Source of the DNA: Atherix ibis
Taxonomy: Eukaryota; Arthropoda; Insecta; Diptera; Athericidae
Direction: 5' to 3'
NCBI GenBank assembly: GCA_958298945.1
Contig: CATQJD010000003.1
Location: 124,001-188,000, forward strand
Length of the DNA stretch: 64,000 nucleotides
Below the pieces are notes generated by a model that was not told where the DNA came from, did not search any database, and saw only the letters and a program-made list of their open reading frames with translations. Position numbers and translations under genes: made by a program. Shown one piece after another: positions 14,467 to 27,137 of the stretch; the stretch's first letter is position 1; each line of letters starts with the position of its first letter.

Positions 14467-14497
14467 CCTCTTGAACATACGTGTACTACTTCATATT
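14467..14497. repeat. 31-bp monomer with six-base insertion
   Basis: Longest monomer in the window. After CCTCTTGAACATAC come the six extra bases GTGTAC, then TACTTCATATT. The insertion creates the palindrome GTAC and two Gs, which are rare on this strand. The array phase shifts by +6 and stays shifted. Related monomers (2,011 and 7,275 regions) lack the insert. Confidence 0.92.
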
Positions 14498-14597
14498 CTT
14501 CTTAAACATACTACTTCATATTCTTCTTAAATATACTACTTCATATTCCTCCTAAATATACTACTTCATATTTCTCTTAAACATACTACTTCATATT

Positions 14598-14645
14598 CCT
14601 CTTAACAGACTACTTCATATTTCTCTTAACACACCACTTCATATT
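14598..14645. repeat. Double 24-bp monomer, copy 5
   Basis: Standard first monomer. The second starts TCTCTTAACACACC, with C1T, a private change. CTACCTTAT follows at 14,646, and the upstream CCTCCTAAATAT monomer is present. It lies 7,198 bp from copy 4 with no doublet between. Confidence 0.95.
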
Positions 14646-15445
14646 CCTCTTAAACATACTACCTTATATTCCTCTTAAACATACTACTTCATATTCCTCT
14701 TAAACATACTACTTCATATTCCTCTTAAACATACTACTTCATATTCCTCTTAAACAAACTACTTCATATTCCTCTTAAATATACTACTTCATATTCCTCT
14801 TAAACATACTACTTCATATTCCTCTTAAACATACTACTTCATATTCCTCTTAAGCATACTACTTCATATTCCTCTTAAACAGACTACTTAATATTCCTCT
14901 TAAACATACTACTTCATATTCCTCTTAAACATACTACTTCATATTCATCTTAAACATACTACTTCATATTCCTCTTAAACATACTACTTCATATTCCTCT
15001 TAAATATACTACTTCATATATCTCTTAAACATACTGCTTCATATTCCTCTTAAATATACTACTTCATATTCCTCTTAAGCATACTACTTCATATTCCTCT
15101 TAAACATACTACTTCACATTCCTCTTAAACATACTACTTCATATTCCTCTTAAACATACTGCTTCATATTCCTCTTAAACATACTACTTCATATTCCTCT
15201 TAAACATACTACTTCATATTCATCTTAAACATACTACTTCATATTCCTCTTAAATATACTACTTCATATTCCTCTTAAACATACTACTTCATATTCCTCT
15301 TAAACATACTACTTCATATTCCTCTTAAATATACTACTTCATATTTCTCTTAAACCTACTACTTCATATTCCTCTTAAACATACTACTTCATATTCCTCT
15401 TAAACATACTACTTCATATTCCTCTTAAACATACTACTTCATATT

Positions 15446-16395
15446 CTTCTTAAGCATACTACTTCATATTCCTCTTAAATATACTACTTCATATTCCTCT
15501 TAAACATACTACTTCATATTACTCTTAAATATACTACTTCATATTCATCTTAAACATACTACTTCATATTCATCTTAAACATACTACTTCATATTCCTCT
15601 TAAACATACTACTTCATATTCCTCTTAAACATAGTACTTCATATTTCTCTTAAACATACTACTTCATATTCCTCTTAAACATACTACTTCATATTCCTCT
15701 TAAATATACGACTTCATATTCCTCTTAAACATACTACTTCATATTCCTCTTAAACATACTATTTCATATTCCTCTTAAATATACTACTTAATATTCCTCT
15801 GAAACATACTACTTCATATTCCTCTTAAACATACTACTTCATATTCCTCTTAAACATACTACTTCATATTCCTCTTAAACATACTACTTCATATTCCTCT
15901 TAAACATACTACTTCATATTCCTCTTAAACATACTACTTCATATTTCTCTTAAACATACTACTTCATATTCCTCTTAAGCATACTACTTCATATTCCTCT
16001 TAAATATACTACTTCATATTCCTCTTAAACATACTACTTCATATTACTCTTAAATATACTACTTCATATTCATCTTAAACATACTACTTCATATTCATCT
16101 TAAACATACTACTTCATATTCCTCTTAAACATACTTCTTCATATTCCTCTTAAACATAGTACTTCATATTTCTCTTAAACATACTACTTCATATTCCTCT
16201 TAAACATACTACTTCATATTCCTCTTAAATATACTACTTCATATTCCTCTTAAACATACTACTTCATATTCCTCTTAAACATACTATTTCATATTCCTCT
16301 TAAATATACTACTTAATATTCCTCTGAAACATACTACTTCATATTCCTCTTAAACATACTACTTCATATTCCTCTTAAACATACTACTTCATATT
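15446..16395. repeat. 525-bp (21-monomer) local duplication
   Basis: Variant order from 15,446 to about 15,870 recurs from 15,971 to about 16,395. Matches include TAAGCATAC (15,451/15,976), ATTACTCTTAAAT, two CATCTTAAAC, CATAGTAC (15,631/16,156), ACTATTTC and ACTTAATATT with CTCTGAAAC. Differences such as ATACGACTT at 15,706 and ATACTTCTTC at 16,131 are private to one copy. The pattern also resembles 8.3-8.5 kb and 12.0-12.2 kb. Confidence 0.85.
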
Positions 16396-17595
16396 CCTCT
16401 TGAACTTACTACTTCATATTCCTCTTAAATATACTACTTCATATTCCTCTTAAATATACTACTTCATATTCCTTTTAAACATACTACTCTATATTCCTCT
16501 TAAACATACTACTTCATATTCCTTTTAAACATACTACTTCATATTCCTCTTAAACATACTACTTCATATTCCTCTTAAACTTACTACTTCATATTCCTCT
16601 TAAACATACTACTTCATATTCCTCTTAAATATACTACTTCATATTCATTTTAAACATACTACTTCATATTCCTCTTAAATATACTACTTTATATTCCTCT
16701 TAAACTTACTACTTCATATTCCTCTTAAACATACTACTTCATATTCCTCTTAAATATACTACTTCATATTCCTCTTAAATATACTACTTCATATTCCTCT
16801 TAAACATACTACTTCATAGTCCTCTTAAATATACTACTTAATATTCCTCTGAAACATACTACTTCATATTCCTCTTAAACATACTACTTCATATTCCTCT
16901 TAAACATACTACTTCATATTCCTCTTGAACTTACTACTTCATATTCCTCTTAAATATACTACTTCATATTCCTCTTAAATATACTACTTCATATTCCCTT
17001 TAAACATACTACCCTATATTCCTCTTAAACATACTACTTCATATTCCTTTTAAACATACTACTTCATATTCCTCTTAAACATACTACTTCATATTCCTCT
17101 TAAACTTACTACTTCATATTCCTCTTAAACATACTACTTCATATTACTCTTAAATATACTACTTCATATTCCTCTTAAACATACTACTTTATATTTCTCT
17201 TAAGCATACTACTTCATATTCCTCTTAAATATACTACATCATATTCCTCTTAAATATACTACTTCATATTCATTTTAAACATACTACTTCATATTCCTCT
17301 TAAATATACTACTTAATATTCCTCTTAAACTTACTACTTCATATTCCTCTTAAACATACTACTTCATATTCCTCTTAAATATACTACTTCATATTCCTCT
17401 TAAATATACTATTTCATATTACTCTTAAACATACTACTTCATATTCCTCTTAAACATACTACTTCATATTCCTCTTGAACATACTACTTCATATTCCTCT
17501 TAAACATACTACTTCATATTCTTCTTAAATATACTACTTCATATTCCTCCTAAATATACTACTTCATATTCCTCTTAAACATACTACTTCATATT

Positions 17596-17643
17596 CCTCT
17601 TAACAGACTACTTCATATTCCTCTTAACACACCCCTTCATATT
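17596..17643. repeat. Double 24-bp monomer, copy 6, last before a 9.3-kb gap
   Basis: The second monomer reads ACACACCCCTTC, with an extra A-to-C change. It is followed at 17,644 by CCTCTTACACAT with CTACCTTAT. It is 2,998 bp after copy 5. No further doublet occurs until 26,991. Confidence 0.95.
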
Positions 17644-18543
17644 CCTCTTACACATACTACCTTATATTCCTCTTAAACATACTACTTCATATTCCTCTTA
17701 AACATACTACTTCATATTCCTCTTAAACATACCACTTCATATTCCTCTTAAACAAACTACTTCATATTCCTCTTAAATATACTACTTCATATTCCTCTTA
17801 AACATACTACTTCATATTCCTCTTAAACATACTGCTTCATATTCCCCTTAAACATACTACTTCATATTCCTCTTAAACATACTACTTCACATTCCTTTTA
17901 AACATACTACTTCATATTCCTCTTAAATATACTACTTCATATATCTCTTAAACATACTGCTTCATATTCCTCTTAAATATACTACTTCATATTCCTCTTA
18001 AGCATACTACTTCATATTCCTCTTAAACTTACTACCTCACATTCCTCTTAAACATACTACTTCATATTCCTCTTAAACATACTGCTTCATATTCCTCTTA
18101 AACATACTACTTCATATTCCTTTTAAACATACTACTTCATATTCATCTTAAACATAATACTTCGTATTCCTCTTAAATATACTACTTCATATTCCTCTTA
18201 AACATACTACTTCATATTCCTCTTAAACATACTACTTCATATTCCTCTTAAATATACTACTTCATATTCCTCTTAAACATACTACTTCATATGCCTCTTA
18301 AACATACTACTTCATATTAATCTTAAACATAATACTTCATATTCCTCTTAAGCATACTACTTCATATTCCTCTTAAATAAACTACTTCATATTCCTCTTA
18401 AACATACTACTTCATATTCCTCTAAGATATACTACTTCATATTCATCTTAAACATACTACTTCATATTCCTCTTAAACATACTACTTCATATTCCTGTTA
18501 AACATACAACTTCATTTTCCTCTTAAATATACTACTTCATATT

Positions 18544-18567
18544 CCTCTTAAGCATACTCTGCATATT
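18544..18567. repeat. 24-bp monomer (CATACTCTGCAT), copy 1
   Basis: One A is missing from the usual CATACTACTGCAT form, shifting phase by 1. It descends from the T19G (CTGCAT) monomer subtype. Confidence 0.9.
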
Positions 18568-18967
18568 CCTCTTAAATATACTACTTCATATTCCCTTTAA
18601 ATATACTACTTCATATATCTCTTAAACATACTACTTCATATTGCTCTTAAACATACTACTTCATATTCCTCTTAAACATACTACTTCATATTCATATTAA
18701 ATATACTACTTCATATTCCTCTTAAACATACTACTTCATATTCATCTTAAACATACTACTTCATATTCCTCTTAAACATACTACTGCATATTCCTCTTAA
18801 ACATACTACTTCATATTCCTCTTAAACATACTACTTCATATTCCTCTAAGATATACTACTTCATATTCATCTTAAACATACTACTTCATATTCCTCTTAA
18901 ACATACTACTTCATATTCCTGTTAAACATACAACTTCATTTTCCTCTTAAATATACTACTTCATATT

Positions 18968-18991
18968 CCTCTTAAGCATACTCTGCATATT
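18968..18991. repeat. 24-bp monomer (CATACTCTGCAT), copy 2
   Basis: Duplicate of the monomer at 18,544, 424 bp downstream, with the same neighbours. Confidence 0.9.
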
Positions 18992-20039
18992 CCTCTTAAA
19001 TATACTACTTCATATTCCCTTTAAATATACTACTTCATATATCTCTTAAACATACTACTTCATATTGCTCTTAAACATACTACTTCATATTCCTCTTAAA
19101 CATACTACTTCATATTCATATTAAATATACTACTTCATATTCCTCTTAAACATACTACTTCATATTCATCTTAAACATACTACTTCATATTCCTCTTAAA
19201 TATACTACTTCATATTCATCTTAAACATACTACTTCATATTCCTCTTAAACATACTACTTCATATTCCTCTTTAACATACTACTTCATATTCCTCTTAAA
19301 TATACTACTTCATATTCCTCTTAAACATACTACTGCATATTCCTCTTAAACATACTACTTCATATTCCTCTTAAACATACTACTTCATATTCCTCTTAAG
19401 CATACTACTTTATATTCCTCTTAAACATACTGCTTCATATTCCTCTTAAGCATACTACTTCATATTCCACTTAAACATACTACTTCATATTCCTCTTAAA
19501 CATACTGCTTCATATTCCTCTTAAACATATTACTTCATATATCTCTTAAACATACTACTTCATATTCCTCTTAAATATACTACTTCATATTCCTCTTAAA
19601 TATACTACTTCATATTCCTCTTAAACATACTACTTCATATTCCTCTTAAACATACTACTTCATATACCTCTTAAACATACTACTTCATATTCCTCTTAAA
19701 CATACTACTTCATATTCCTCTTAAATATACTACTTCACATTCCTTTTAAACATACTACTGCATATTCCTCTTAAACATACTACTTTATATTCCTTTTAAA
19801 CATACAACTTCATATTCCTCTTAAATATACTACTTCATATTCCCTTTAAATATACTACTTTATATTCCTCTTAAACATACTACTTCATATTCCTCTTAAA
19901 CATACTACTTCATATTCCTCTTAAACATACTACTTCATATTCCTCTTAAACATACTACTTCATATTCCTCTTAAACATACTACTTCATATTCCTCTTAAA
20001 CATACTACTTCATATTCCTCTTAAACATACTACTTCAAA

Positions 20040-20640
20040 TTCCTCTTAAACATACTACTTCATATTCCTCTTAAATATACTACTTCATATTCCCTTTAAA
20101 TATACTACTTCATATTCCTCTTAAACAAACTACTTCATATTCCTCTTAAACATACTACTTCATATTCCTCTTAAATATACTACTTCATATTCCTCTTAAA
20201 CATACTACTTCATATTCCTCTTAAACATACTACTTCATATTCCTCTTAAACATACTACTTCATATTCCTCTTAAACATACTACTTTATATTCCTCTTAAA
20301 CATACTACTTCATATTCCTCTTAAACATACTACTTCATATTCCTCTTAAACATACTACTTCATATTCCTCTTAAATATACTACTTCATATTCCCTTTAAA
20401 TATACTACTTCATATTCCTCTTAAACAAACTACTTCATATTCCTCTTAAACATACTACTTCATATTCCTCTTAAATATACTACTTCATATTCCTCTTAAA
20501 CATACTACTTCATATTCCTCTTAAACATACTACTTCATATTCCTCTTAAACATACTACTTCATATTTCCTTTAAATATACTACTTCATATTCCTCTTAAA
20601 CAAACTACTTCATATTCCTCTTAAACATACTACTTCATAT
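20040..20640. repeat. Triplicated CCCTTTAAAT / AAACAAAC segment, spacing 300 and 175 bp
   Basis: The pair CCCTTTAAATAT followed by AAACAAACTAC occurs with AAACAAAC at 20,126, 20,426 and 20,601. The blocks starting at 20,041 and 20,341 are identical line for line until about 20,566, where TTCCTTTAAAT begins the third, shorter copy. Spacings are 12 and 7 monomers. Confidence 0.85.
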
Positions 20641-21009
20641 TCCTCTTAAATATACTACTTCATATTCCTCTTAAACATACTACTTCATATTCCTCTTAAA
20701 AATACTACTTCATATTCCTCTTAAACATACTACTTCATATTCATCTTAAACATACTACTTCATATTCCTCTTAAACATACTACTTCATATTCCTCTTAAA
20801 TATACTACTTCATATTCCTCTTAAGCATACTACTTCATATTCATCTTAAACTTACTACCTCACATTCCTCTTAAACATACTACTTCATATTCCTCTTAAA
20901 CATACTGCTTCATATTCCTCTTAAACATACTACTTCATATTCCTTTTAAACATACTACTTCATATTCATCTTAAACATAATACTTCGTATTCCTCTTAAA
21001 TATACTACT

Positions 21010-22866
21010 TCATATTCCTCTTAAACATACTACTTCATATTCCTCTTAAACATACTAATTCATATTCCTCTTAAATACACTACTTCATATTCCTCTTAAA
21101 CATACTACTTCATATGCCTCTTAAACATACTACTTCATATTAATCTTAAACATAATACTTCATATTCCTCTTAAGCATACTACTTTATATTCCTCTTAAA
21201 TAAACTACTTCATATTCCTCTTAAACATACTACTTCATATTCCTCTTAGATATACTACTTCATATTCATCTTAAACATACTACTTCATATTCCTCTTAAA
21301 CATACTACTTCATATTCCTCTTAAACATACAACTTCATTTTCCTCTTAAATATACTACTTCATATTCCCTTTAAATATATAACTTCATATATCTCTTAAA
21401 CATACTACTTCATATTGCTCTTAAACATACTACTTCATATTCCTCTTAAACATACTACTTCATATTCCTCTTAAACATACTACTTCATATTCCTCTTAAA
21501 CATACTACTTCATATTCCTCTTAAACATACTACTTCATATTCCTCTTAAACATACTACTTCATATTCCTCTTAAACATACAACTTCATATTCCTCTTAAA
21601 CATACTACATCATATTCCTCTTAAACATACTACTTCATATTCCTCTTAAATATACTACTTCATATTCCTCTTAAACATACTTCTTCATATTCCTCTTAAA
21701 CATACTACTTCACATTCCTCTTAAACATACTACTTCATATTCCTCTTAAACATACTACTTCATATTCCTCTTAAACATACTACTTCATATTCCTCTTAAA
21801 CATACTACTTCATATTCCTCTTAAACATACTACTTCATATTCCTCTTAAACATACTACTTCATATTCCTCTTAAACATACTACTTCATATTCCTCTTAAA
21901 TATACTACTTCATATTCCCTTTAAATATACTACTTCATATTCCTCTTAAACCAACTACTTCATATTCCTCTTAAACATACTACTTCATATTCCTCTTAAA
22001 TATACTACTTCATATTCCTCTTAAACATACTACTTCATATTCCTCTTAAACATACTACTTCATATTCCTCTTAAACATACAACTTCATATTCCTCTTAAA
22101 CATACTACATCATATTCCTCTTAAACATACTACTTCATATTCCTCTTAAATATACTACTTCATATTCCTCTTAAACATACTTCTTCATATTCCTCTTAAA
22201 CATACTACTTCACATTCCTCTTAAACATACTACTTCATATTCCTCTTAAACATACTACTTCATATTCCTCTTAAATATACTACTTCATATTCCTCTTAAA
22301 CATACTTCTTCATATTCCTCTTAAACATACTACTTCATATTAATCTTAAACATAATACTTCATATTCCTCTTAAACATACTACTTCATATTCCTCTTAAA
22401 CATACAACTTCATATTCCTCTTAAACATACTACATCATATTCCTCTTAAACATACTACTTCATATTCCTCTTAAATATACTACTTCATATTCCTCTTAAA
22501 CATACTTCTTCATATTCCTCTTAAACATACTACTTCATATTCCTCTTAAACATACTAATTCATATTCCTCTTAAATACACTACTTCATATTCCTCTTAAA
22601 CATACTACTTCATATGCCTCTTAAACATACTACTTCATATTAATCTTAAACATAATACTTCATATTCCTCTTAAGCATACTACTTCATATTCCTCTTAAA
22701 TAAACTACTTCATATTCCTCTTAAACATACTACTTCATATTCCTCTTAGATATACTACTTCATATTCATCTTAAACATACTACTTCATATTCCTCTTAAA
22801 CATACTACTTCATATTCCTCTTAAACATACAACTTCATTTTCCTCTTAAATATACTACTTCATATT
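21010..22866. repeat. 1,500-bp spaced repeat (21.01-21.36 and 22.51-22.86 kb)
   Basis: CATACTAATTC, AAATACAC, ATATGCCTC (21,116/22,616), TATTAATCTT, CATAATAC, AAATAAAC, CTTAGATATAC and CATACAACTTCATTTT recur in order at exactly 1,500 bp (60 monomers). After 21,361 the first copy goes directly to CCCTTTAAATATAT, while the second keeps the CATACTCTGCAT monomer. The first has therefore lost about two monomers. Confidence 0.85.
21575..22510. repeat. Repeated CATACAACTTC / ACATCAT / ACTTCTTC block, spacing 500 and 325 bp
   Basis: The ordered set CATACAACTTC, CATACTACATCAT, AAATAT and CATACTTCTTC starts at about 21,581, 22,081 and 22,406. A fourth copy lies at about 24,130. Spacings between the first three are 20 and 13 monomers. 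Confidence 0.82.
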
Positions 22867-22890
22867 CCTCTTAAGCATACTCTGCATATT
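22867..22890. repeat. 24-bp monomer (CATACTCTGCAT), copy 3
   Basis: The same one-base loss as at 18,544 and 18,968, carried here with the surrounding 1.2-kb segment. Confidence 0.9.
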
Positions 22891-24479
22891 CCTCTTAAAT
22901 ATACTACTTCATATTCCCTTTAAATATATTACTTCATATATCTCTTAAACATACTACTTCATATTGCTCTTAAACATACTACTTCATATTCCTCTTAAAC
23001 ATACTACTTCATATTCATATTAAATATACTACTTCATATTCCTCTTAAACATACTACTTCATATTCATCTTAAACATACTACTTCATATTCCTCTTAAAT
23101 ATACTACTTCATATTCATCTTAAACATACTACTTCATATTCCTCTTAAACATACTACTTCATATTCCTCTTTAACATACTACTTCATATTCCTCTTAAAT
23201 ATACTACTTCATATTCCTATTAAACATACTACTGCATATTCCTCTTAAACATACTACTTCATATTCCTCTTAAACATACTACTTCATATTCCTATTAAGC
23301 ATACTACTTTATATTCCTCTTAAACATACTGCTTCATATTCCTCTTAAGCATACTACTTCATATTCCACTTAAACATACTACTTCATATTCCTCTTAAAC
23401 ATACTGCTTCATATTCCTCTTAAACATATTACTTCATATATCTCTTAAACATACTACTTCATATTCCTCTTAAATATACTACTTCATATTCCTCTTAAAT
23501 ATACTACTTCATATTCCTCTTAAACATACTACTTCATATTCCTCTTAAACATACTACTTCATATACCTCTTAAACATACTACTTCATATTCCTCTTAAAC
23601 ATACTACTTCATATTCCTCTTAAATATACTACTTCACATTCCTCTTAAACATACTACTGCATATTCCTCTTAAACATACTACTTTATATTCCTTTTAAAC
23701 ATACAACTTCATATTCCTCTTAAATATACTACTTCATATTCCCTTTAAATATACTACTTTATATTCCTCTTAAACATACTACTTCATATTCCTCTTAAAC
23801 ATACTACTTCATATTCCTCTTAAACATACTACTTCATATTCCTCTTAAACATACTACTTCATATTCCTCTTAAACATACTACTTCATATTCCTCTTAAAC
23901 ATACTACTTCATATTCCTCTTAAACATACTACTTCATATTCCTCTTAAATATACTACTTCATATTCCCTTTAAATATACTACTTCATATTCCTCTTAAAC
24001 CAACTACTTCATATTCCTCTTAAACATACTACTTCATATTCCTCTTAAATATACTACTTCATATTCCTCTTAAACATACTACTTCATATTCCTCTTAAAC
24101 ATACTACTTCATATTCCTCTTAAACATACAACTTCATATTCCTCTTAAACATACTACATCATATTCCTCTTAAACATACTACTTCATATTCCTCTTAAAT
24201 ATACTACTTCATATTCCTCTTAAACATACTTCTTCATATTCCTCTTAAACATACTACTTCACATTCCTCTTAAACATACTACTTCATATTCCTCTTAAAC
24301 ATAGTACTTCATATTCCTCTTAAATATACTACTTCATATTCCTCTTAAACTTACTGCTTCAAATTCCTCTTAAACATACTACTTCATATTCCTCTTAAAC
24401 ATACTACTTCATATTCCTCTTAAACATACTACTTCATATTCCTCTTAAACATACTACTTCATATTCCCTTTAAATATAC

Positions 24480-26060
24480 TACTTCATATTCCTCTTAAAC
24501 ATACTACTTCATATTCCTCCTAAGCATACTACTTCATATTCCTCTTAAATATACTACTTCACATTCCTCTTAAATATACTACTTCACATTCCTCTTACAC
24601 ATACTACTTCATATTCCTCTTAAACATACTACTTCATATTCCTCTTAAACATACTACTTCATATTCCTCTTAAACATACTACTTCATATTCATCTTAAAC
24701 ATACTACTTCATATTCCTCTTAAACATTGTACTTCATATTTCTCTTAAACATACTACTTCATATTCCTCTTAAACATAATACTTCATATTCCTCTTAAAT
24801 ATACTACTTCATATTCCTCTTAAACATACTACTTCATATTCCTCTTAAACATACTACTTCATATTCCTCTTGAACTTACTACTTCATATTCCTCTTAAAT
24901 ATACTACTTCATATTCCTCTTAAATATACTACTTCATATTCCTTTTAAACATACTACTTTATATTCCTCTTAAACATACTACTTCATATTCCTTTTAAAC
25001 ATACTACTTCATATTCCTCTTAAACATACTACTTCATATTCCTCTTAAACTTACTACTTCATATTCCTCTTAAACATACTACTTCATATTCCTCTTAAAT
25101 ATACTACTTCATATTCCTCTTAAACATACTACTTCATATTCCTCTTAAACATACTACTTCATATTCCTCCTAAGCATACTACTTCATATTCCTCTTAAAT
25201 ATACTACTTCACATTCCTCTTAAATATACTACTTCACATTCCTCTTAAACATACTACTTCATATTCCTCTTAAACATACTACTTCATATTCCTCTTAAAC
25301 ATACTACTTCATATTCCTCTTAAACATACTACTTCATATTCATCTTAAACATACTACTTCATATTCCTCTTAAACATTGTACTTCATATTTCTCTCAAAC
25401 ATACTACTTCATATTCCTCTTAAACATACTACTTCATATTCCTCTTAAATATACTACTTCATATTCCTCTTAAACATACTACTTTATATTCCTCTTAAAC
25501 ATACTACTTCATATTCCTCTTAAATATACTATTTAATATTCCTCTGAAACATACTACTTCACATTCCTCTTAAATATACTACTTCACATTCCTCTTAAAC
25601 ATACTACTTCATATTCCTCTTAAACATACTACTTCATATTCCTCTTAAACATACTACTTCATATTCCTCTTAAACATACTACTTTATATTCCTCTTAAAC
25701 ATACTACTTCATATTCCTCTTAAATATACTATTTAATATTCCTCTGAAACATACTACTTCATATTCCTCTTAAACATACTACTTCATATTCCACTTAAAC
25801 ATACTACTTCATATTCCCTTTAAATATACTACTTCAAATTCCTCTTAAACATGCTACTTCATATTCCTCTTAAACATACTACTTCATATTCCTCTTAAAC
25901 ATTGTACTTCATATTTCTCTCAAACATACTACTTCATATTCCTCTTAAACATGCTACTTCATATTCCTCTTAAATATACTACTTCATATTCCTCTTAAAC
26001 ATACTACTTTATATTCCTCTTAAACATACTACTTCATATTCCTCTTAAATATACTATTTA
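24480..26060. repeat. Overlapping 650-, 525-, 325- and 200-bp duplications
   Basis: CCTCCTAAGCAT occurs at 24,516 and 25,166, and CATTGTACTTC at 24,726 and 25,376, both 650 bp apart. CATTGTAC with TCTCTCAAAC recurs another 525 bp on at 25,901. The pair ACTATTTAATATT with CTCTGAAAC occurs at 25,531, 25,731 and 26,056 (200 and 325 bp). All spacings are whole monomers. TCTCTCAAAC (T6 and A7 changed) is shared by only two of the three CATTGTAC copies, which gives an order of events. Confidence 0.85.
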
Positions 26061-26990
26061 ATATTCCTCTGAAACATACTACTTCATATTCCTCTTAAAC
26101 ATACTACTTCATATTCTTCTTAAACATACTACTTCATATTCCTCTTAAACTTACTACTTCATATTCCTCTTAAGTATACTACTTCATATTCCTCTTAAAT
26201 ATACTACTTCATATTCCTTTTAAACATACTACTTTATATTCCTCTTAAACATACTACTTCATATTCCTTTTAAACATACTACTTCATATTCCTCTTAAAC
26301 ATACTACTTCATATTCCTCTTAAACTTACTACTTCATATTCCTCTTAAACATACTACTTCATATTCCTCTTAAATATACTACTTCATATTCCTCTTAAAC
26401 ATACTACTTTATATTTCTCTTAAGCATACTACTTCATATTCCTCTTAAATATACTACATCATATTCCTCTTAAATATACTACTTCATATTCATTTTAAAC
26501 ATACTACTTCATATTCCTCTTAAATATACTTCTTAATATTCCTCTTAAACTTACTACTTCATATTCCTCTTAAACATAATACTTCATATTCCTCTTAAAT
26601 ATACTACTTCATATTCCTCTTAAATATACTACTTCATATTCCTCTTAAACATACTATTTCATATTCCTCTTAAACATACTACTTCATATTCCTCTTAAAC
26701 ATACTACTTCATATTCCTCTTAAGCATACTGCTTCATATTCCTCTTAAACATACTACTTCATATTCCTCTTAAACATACTACTTCATATTCCTCTTAAAC
26801 ATACTACTTCATATTCCTCTTAAATATACTACTTCATATTCCTCTTAAACATACTACTTCATATTCCTCTTAAATATACTACTTCATATTCCTCTTAAAC
26901 ATACTACTTCATATTCCTCTTAAACATACTACTTCATATTGCTCTTAAACATACTACTTCATATTCCTCTTAAACATACTACTTCATATT

Positions 26991-27038
26991 CCTCTTAACA
27001 GACTACTTCATATTCCTCTTAACACACCACTTCATATT
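26991..27038. repeat. Double 24-bp monomer, copy 7
   Basis: First doublet after the 9.3-kb gap. CTACCTTAT follows at 27,039. The upstream CTTCTT and CCTCCT monomers that precede most doublets are missing here and at 30,836, so these two share a junction. Confidence 0.95.
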
Positions 27039-27113
27039 CCTCTTAAACATACTACCTTATATTCCTCTTAAACATACTACTTCATATTCCTCTTAAACAT
27101 ACTACTTCATATT

Positions 27114-27137
27114 CTCTTAAACATACTACTTCATATT
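27114..27137. repeat. 24-bp monomer, loss of one C
   Basis: Reads ATTCTCTTAAAC in place of ATTCCTCTTAAAC. The duplicate position 3.85 kb downstream is full length, so the loss is later than that duplication or was corrected in the copy. Confidence 0.9.

Larger units (their letters stand above)
5285..15300. repeat. Diverged long-range duplication, 5.29-8.1 kb against 12.72-15.3 kb
   Basis: Rare monomers in 5,285-8,100 recur in the same order from 12,719. Examples are CTTCAATAT (5,285/12,719), ACATTCTAC (5,366/12,800), CCCCTTAAAC (5,407/12,841), ACTTCATTTT, CCGCTTGAACTT (6,775/13,917) and the double 24-mer (7,400/14,598). The distance drifts between 7,434, 7,359, 7,142 and 7,198 bp, so several whole monomers were gained or lost and many single substitutions have built up. 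This is clearly older than the near-identical duplications. The region between the two copies holds the 1.8-kb duplication. Confidence 0.8.
18421..19200. repeat. 424-bp tandem duplication carrying a 24-bp monomer
   Basis: CTCTAAGATATAC at 18,420 recurs at 18,844. The 24-bp monomer with CATACTCTGCAT (one A lost from ACTACTG) at 18,544 recurs at 18,968. Also shared are CCTGTTAAAC, CATACAACTTCATTTT, CCCTTTAAATAT, TATATCTC, ATTGCTCTT and TTCATATTAAAT. The unit is 17 monomers minus 1. The copies part company near 18,780/19,200. Confidence 0.88.
18845..24024. repeat. 1.2-kb segment repeated 3,899 bp apart
   Basis: The order in 18,845 to about 20,125 recurs in 22,744 to about 24,024. Shared are the short CATACTCTGCAT monomer, CTCTTTAACAT (19,271/23,170), CTGCAT monomers, CCACTTAAAC, TATATCTC, ATATACCTC, CACATTCC, CTTTATATT with CCTTTTAAAC, and CCCTTTAAAT. 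Differences are scattered, for example CCTATTAAGC at 23,291 against CCTCTTAAGC at 19,392 and AAACCAAC against AAACAAAC near 24,000/20,126. The copies flank a region of shorter duplications. Confidence 0.82.
17644..26990. repeat. Doublet-free domain with many short duplications
   Basis: The 25-bp monomer continues without a break, but the double 24-mer cassette is absent for 9.3 kb. Typical monomers are CCCTTTAAATAT, ATATGCCTC, TATTAATCTT, AAACAAAC, CTACTGCAT and CATACAACTTC. Repeat distances seen inside are 424, 1,500, 3,899, 650, 525, 500, 325, 300, 200 and 175 bp, so small segments have been copied over one another repeatedly. Long stretches (for example 19,870-20,030 and 21,720-21,890) are almost pure consensus monomers. 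Confidence 0.8.

Noticed and set aside
18370..18380. AATAAA polyadenylation signal in AAATAAAC monomers (also near 21,192, 22,692, 28,345, 32,191, 58,551 and 63,300)
   Set aside because: It is a one-base variant of AAATATAC within the satellite. There is no transcript or gene context.
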